Of a stretch of 25,045 nt of DNA, positions 23,197 to 25,045 are shown piece by piece. The stretch comes from JALOLG01 sp035557475 (GTDB lineage: Bacteria > Actinomycetota > Acidimicrobiia > Acidimicrobiales > Ilumatobacteraceae). Location of the stretch: assembly GCA_035557475.1 (NCBI GenBank), contig DATMDV010000009.1:1-25045 (forward strand), read 5' to 3'. The notes below the pieces were generated by a model, which worked only from the letters and a program-made list of their open reading frames with translations, had not been told where the DNA came from and did not search any database. Every line of letters starts with the position of its first letter. Position 1 is the stretch's first letter. The translations under genes were made by a program, and so were the position numbers.

Positions 23197-25045
23197 TCAG
23201 TCGCCGCCGAGGCCGGCGAGCACGTCGCGGAACGACTCGAGGCCGGCAGCGAGCGCGTCGGCGAGCTCGGCGAGCTCCGTTCCGGCGATGTCGACGTTGA
23301 TCGGGACGTCGAGGTTGACCGGGACGTTCGTCTCGATCGGGATCGTCTCGTTCACCGGCAACCTGAACTCGATGTCGACGGGCACGTCGATGTCGACCGG
23401 CACCGTCACATCGACTGGCACGGTCAACCCGAACGGCCCCTGGACCTCGATCGTCGTTTCGAAGCTCTCATTGATCGGGATCGATGTCTTGATGGGCACC
23501 GTGAACGTCCGGTCGATCACGATCTCGGTGTCGATCGGAAGGTTCTGGTCGATCGCCACGTCGAACTCGAGCGTCGACGAGCTGAACGATTCGAGCCCGG
23601 CGATCGCCTCGTCGATCCCCGCCGACACGGTCGGCTCGAGCTCCACGAGTTGCTCTTGGAAACCCTGGACCTGCGACGCGAACAGTGCAGCCCCGGCCTC
23701 GACGCGCTCGAGGTCGGCCCGCGTCGTCTCGAGGTCGTCGCGCGTCGAGCGCAGCTGGGTGAACAGCAGCACGATCAGCACGAACGCGAGCGCGAACAGG
23801 GCGACGAACGCGCCGAGCACGGCGACCAGGTGGCGTTGCATCCAGGACTGCATGAGTTCTCCTGACTCGTCGAGCCGGGGATCCGGCGCGAGGCGTTCGT
23901 GGGGGATGGAGGACGGGGGACGCCGCATCGTCAGCGCGGCCACCACGCCGACGGCGGTCACGGCAGCGGACATCAGGAACGTCTCGGCGATGGCGTCGGC
24001 GGTGAGCGTCGCCTGCGCGGCGCGCAGTGCGTCCTCGAAACCGGGATCGACGATCGGCGGCAGCTCGATGCCACGCCGGAGCTGGTTGAAGCGGGCAAGC
24101 CCGTACGCGGTGAGCGCCGAGAGCCCGACGCTGAGCCCGAGCAGGCGGACGACCATCACGGCCGCCGCTGCCGATCCACGCGCGTCGGGCGGCGCCTGAT
24201 CCACAACCGCCAGCGTGGTGGGTGCCTGCACGAGCCCGAACCCGGAGCCCAGCACGGCGAGCTGGATTGCCAGCACGACGTACGAGGTGTCGGCCCCCCA
24301 CGTGAGCCCCATCGTGAGGTACGCCGACGTGGTGAGCGCCATGCCGAGCAACACCGGCGGTCGGTACCACGTGGACTCGGTGGCGCGCCCGCCCACGTAC
24401 GACGCGACGGCCATCGCCGTGGTGAGGGCCGACAGGACCCACCCGGCGGCGACCGCCGAACGTTCGACGTCGATCTCGACGGAGTTGATGAAGATCGGCA
24501 CGTCGACCATGGCGATCACCAGGGCCGCGCCGACCACGAAGTTGACGACGAGCGCGGCGCGCACGTTGCGGCCGCGGAACACCGAGCGCTCGACGAGCGG
24601 ATGGTCCGATCGCCGCTCGTGCCACACGAACGCGAGCGCGGCGACGACCGCGACCGGGTACAGCCACCGCAGGTCGGCGCCGCCCGATCCGGTCAGCTCG
24701 TCGAGCCCCGACACGCTCTGGATCTCGGCGCTGCCGAGCAGCGCCAGGTTCAATGAGACGAGCGCCGCGGTCAGCAATCCGGCACCGATCCAGTCGACAC
24801 GCGAACCGCGAGCCGGGCGGTCGTGGTCGGCGAGCGCCCACCACACGGCGACCATGCCCGCGATCGCCAGCGGGATGTTGAGCCAGAACTGCCACTGCCA
24901 CGAAAGGAACCGCACCAGCACGGCGCCGTACAGCGGTCCCCACACCCAGCCGAACGTGTCGATCGCACCAAGCGTGCCAAGGGCGCGGGCACGGCCGCGC
25001 TCGGAGTACACGTCACCGATCACGGCGAGCGCGACCGGCACCATC
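23197..25045 (-). CDS. DHA2-type MFS transporter with C-terminal hexapeptide-repeat extension (5' end outside window)
   Basis: Membrane drug/metabolite exporter of the 14-helix DHA2 type, lacking its first roughly 100 residues because the window ends. The visible part begins in the helix 4 region (PVALAVIGDVYSERGRARALG) and continues through FWLNIPLAIAG and LGSGFGLVQAPTTLAV, with a last transporter helix near EDALRAAQATLTADAIAETF onward. After a charged linker there is an extra membrane helix (LVAVLGAFVALFALAFVLIV) and a coiled coil (LRSTRDDLETTRADLERV). A beta-rich tail follows, with hexapeptides of the form VPVDID (23290-23421) and a final helix. The tail is unusual for DHA2 proteins. An AGGAG five bases before an in-frame ATG (23853) suggests it may also be made separately. 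Confidence 0.88.
   Translation of the reverse strand, partial: MVPVALAVIGDVYSERGRARALGTLGAIDTFGWVWGPLYGAVLVRFLSWQWQFWLNIPLAIAGMVAVWWALADHDRPARGSRVDWIGAGLLTAALVSLNLALLGSAEIQSVSGLDELTGSGGADLRWLYPVAVVAALAFVWHERRSDHPLVERSVFRGRNVRAALVVNFVVGAALVIAMVDVPIFINSVEIDVERSAVAAGWVLSALTTAMAVASYVGGRATESTWYRPPVLLGMALTTSAYLTMGLTWGADTSYVVLAIQLAVLGSGFGLVQAPTTLAVVDQAPPDARGSAAAAVMVVRLLGLSVGLSALTAYGLARFNQLRRGIELPPIVDPGFEDALRAAQATLTADAIAETFLMSAAVTAVGVVAALTMRRPPSSIPHERLAPDPRLDESGELMQSWMQRHLVAVLGAFVALFALAFVLIVLLFTQLRSTRDDLETTRADLERVEAGAALFASQVQGFQEQLVELEPTVSAGIDEAIAGLESFSSSTLEFDVAIDQNLPIDTEIVIDRTFTVPIKTSIPINESFETTIEVQGPFGLTVPVDVTVPVDIDVPVDIEFRLPVNETIPIETNVPVNLDVPINVDIAGTELAELADALAAGLESFRDVLAGLGGD
23290..23421 (-). repeat. 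Seven proline-bearing hexapeptide repeats in the MFS C-terminal tail
   Basis: Reading in the minus-strand frame the units are VPVDVT, VPVDID, VPVDIE (plus FR), LPVNET, IPIETN, VPVNLD and VPINVD. The pattern is hydrophobic-Pro-hydrophobic-acidic/Asn-x-x. Weaker units extend upstream (LPIDTE, VPIKTS, IPINES). The DNA repeats every 18 bp but is diverged, so the periodicity is kept by protein selection and is not a recent duplication. A short beta-solenoid or stacked-strand structure is plausible. Confidence 0.8.
23859..23863 (-). promoter_or_regulatory. Internal ribosome binding site before ATG 23853
   Basis: The minus strand reads AGGAG with a 5-nt spacer to an in-frame ATG at 23853. Translation from it would give a 218-aa protein: membrane helix, coiled coil and hexapeptide tail, without the transporter. 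Sequence is seen; use of the site is inferred. Confidence 0.45.

Noticed and set aside
1..25045. tRNA, rRNA, CRISPR, insertion sequence or phage attachment signals
   Set aside because: No cloverleaf-like gene, regular short repeat array, transposase motif or integrase was seen on reading; a covariance-model scan was not possible here.

Overview
The window is a high-GC (roughly two-thirds G+C) bacterial chromosome segment with strong G/C third-codon bias, frequent GTG starts and tight 1-4 nt gene overlaps. This and the gene content (a FutA/FbpA-type iron ABC system with a DtxR/IdeR-like box, class III cyclases, NarL-type two-component genes, a DUF2795 protein, a group III truncated globin) fit an actinobacterium, plausibly from the Acidimicrobiia (Ilumatobacter-like). 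That assignment is an inference from gene content, not a database result. No tRNA, rRNA, CRISPR array, insertion sequence or phage gene was recognised.

Region 1 (1-3970): a ferric-iron ABC importer locus. Substrate-binding lipoprotein and permease genes (leftward, permease cut by the window edge) lie divergent to a cupredoxin-like lipoprotein. The ATPase gene, leftward, converges on the lipoprotein gene and is preceded by a conserved-looking 69-aa gene. That small gene has a perfect Shine-Dalgarno and, upstream, a good IdeR/DtxR-type palindrome. An orphan 75-aa frame follows.

Region 2 (4164-15018): a dense signalling/transport cluster. Leftward, three tightly overlapping genes encode a cyclic-nucleotide-binding-domain protein, a metallo-beta-lactamase-fold hydrolase and a membrane protein. 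Rightward from the same divergent promoter come a receiver-(degenerate LuxR HTH)-class III cyclase, a MacB/LolD-type ABC ATPase and a membrane GAF histidine kinase. Converging on these are an FtsX-type permease, a NarL-type regulator and a stand-alone receiver. Together they look like one module: a two-component system plus an FtsX transporter, with a cAMP-type second-messenger maker, candidate sensor and candidate hydrolase. The cyclase gene appears derived from a NarL-type regulator closely related to its neighbour. This is the best candidate for an undescribed system here.

Region 3 (15155-19604): leftward metabolic genes for an HpaE-like aldehyde dehydrogenase, a Tat-exported PhoD-type phosphatase, a YkgJ-like cysteine-cluster protein and a VOC-fold protein.

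Region 4 (19725-25045): an MFS exporter converges, with overlapping 3' ends, on a Ric (YtfE/ScdA)-group III truncated globin operon suggestive of nitric-oxide defence. A DUF2795 protein and a small membrane protein follow, then a clear bidirectional terminator hairpin. Last is a 5'-truncated DHA2-type MFS transporter with an unusual C-terminal extension of one membrane helix, a coiled coil and proline-bearing hexapeptide repeats.
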